Of a DNA stretch of 5,713 nt, positions 5,346 to 5,713 are shown piece after piece (the stretch's first letter is position 1; the number at the start of each line of letters is the position of its first letter). Source of the stretch: Bacillota bacterium (GTDB lineage: Bacteria > Bacillota > Clostridia > Acetivibrionales > DSM-1351); NCBI GenBank assembly GCA_023416275.1, contig JAEZIB010000059.1, positions 1 to 5,713 of the forward strand, in the 5' to 3' direction. The position numbers and the translations under genes are program-made. A model generated the notes under the pieces. That model saw only the letters and a list, made by a program, of their open reading frames with translations, was not told where the DNA came from and did no database searches.

Positions 5346-5713
5346 ATGGGATATGGAAGCTATACAGCAGGCGACTGGACAAAACTGAAAGCCAGCAGAC
5401 CAAGCATTGTTTCGGGTTCGACAAATCAGATATTTACAAGCAATGAAATGAATCCGAAATTCGATCCAAAATATATTGATAAACGTGAAGCGAGAGATTC
5501 AGAGGAACATCCTTTCTCAACACCACTTTTGATTGGTGTTGATGTGACTGGCTCTATGGGTTATCTTTCCACACAGATTATCAAGAAATCTTTGAATGAG
5601 TTGATGCAGAAATTGTACTCCTCAGATTTGATTAGTGATCCGCAGCTTCTGTTTGCAGCAATCGGAGATGCGGTATGCGACAGTGCACCACTGCAGGTCA
5701 CACAGTTTGAATC
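5346..5713 (+). CDS. von Willebrand factor A (vWA) domain protein, 3' end beyond the window
   Basis: ATG 5346 follows AAGGGATGAG (5331-5340) and lies 16 bp after the previous stop, so it is in the same operon. The 122 visible codons begin with a Gly/Ser-rich, polar stretch (1-58). The vWA core then starts with PLLIGVDVTGSMG (60-72), whose Asp66-x-Thr68-x-Ser70 forms the metal-binding MIDAS motif (DxSxS type with Thr at the middle position). The segment AIGDAVCDSAPLQVTQFE (105-122) follows, where vWA proteins of the TerY-like type carry further conserved acidic residues. No signal peptide or membrane helix is visible, so it is probably cytoplasmic. vWA domains of this kind bind partner proteins through the metal ion, and the obvious partner is the zinc-ribbon kinase-like protein upstream. 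Any further domain lies outside the window. Confidence 0.85.
   Translation, partial: MGYGSYTAGDWTKLKASRPSIVSGSTNQIFTSNEMNPKFDPKYIDKREARDSEEHPFSTPLLIGVDVTGSMGYLSTQIIKKSLNELMQKLYSSDLISDPQLLFAAIGDAVCDSAPLQVTQFE

Overview
The window looks like an accessory region of a low-GC Gram-positive anaerobe of the Clostridia (Bacillota). This is an inference from the AT-rich sequence, the strong AAGGAGG-type ribosome binding sites, near-consensus sigma-A promoters, a Rho-independent terminator and a cell-wall (SLH) anchoring module. No species can be named from the sequence.

Layout. At the left edge a minus-strand gene appears to begin (1-33). It is separated by a 15-bp inverted repeat (35-78) from a broken plus-strand membrane-protein gene (71-505), which has an early in-frame stop. 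A near-consensus promoter (508-535) leads directly into a long Ser/Thr-rich reading frame (512-2311). That frame holds two blocks of 33-bp repeats and ends in a glycine-rich, probably beta-stranded domain, but has no usable start codon. It is followed 27 bp later by an RDD-family membrane protein (2339-2815). A second RDD paralog with a nearly identical C-terminal half lies at 3625-4122. Between the paralogs sits an 809-bp stretch with a strong hairpin and a small complete transcription unit: promoter, ribosome binding site, a 53-residue protein of one SLH domain, and a terminator.

Right of about 4123 the character changes. After a gene-poor 307-bp spacer comes a two-gene operon with higher GC and different codon use. 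It encodes a zinc-ribbon protein whose remainder resembles a degenerate protein kinase (4430-5329), then a von Willebrand factor A protein cut by the window edge (5346 onward).

How the parts may work together. The left part is best read as the decayed end of a polymorphic-toxin-like locus: a repeat-rich carrier with a variable C-terminal domain, followed by tandem related membrane proteins in the usual position of immunity genes. This rests on gene order and repeat structure, because the C-terminal domain matches no toxin family I can name. The right part recalls vWA plus kinase-like signalling pairs of the TerY type, with a kinase fold that seems to have lost its catalytic residues.
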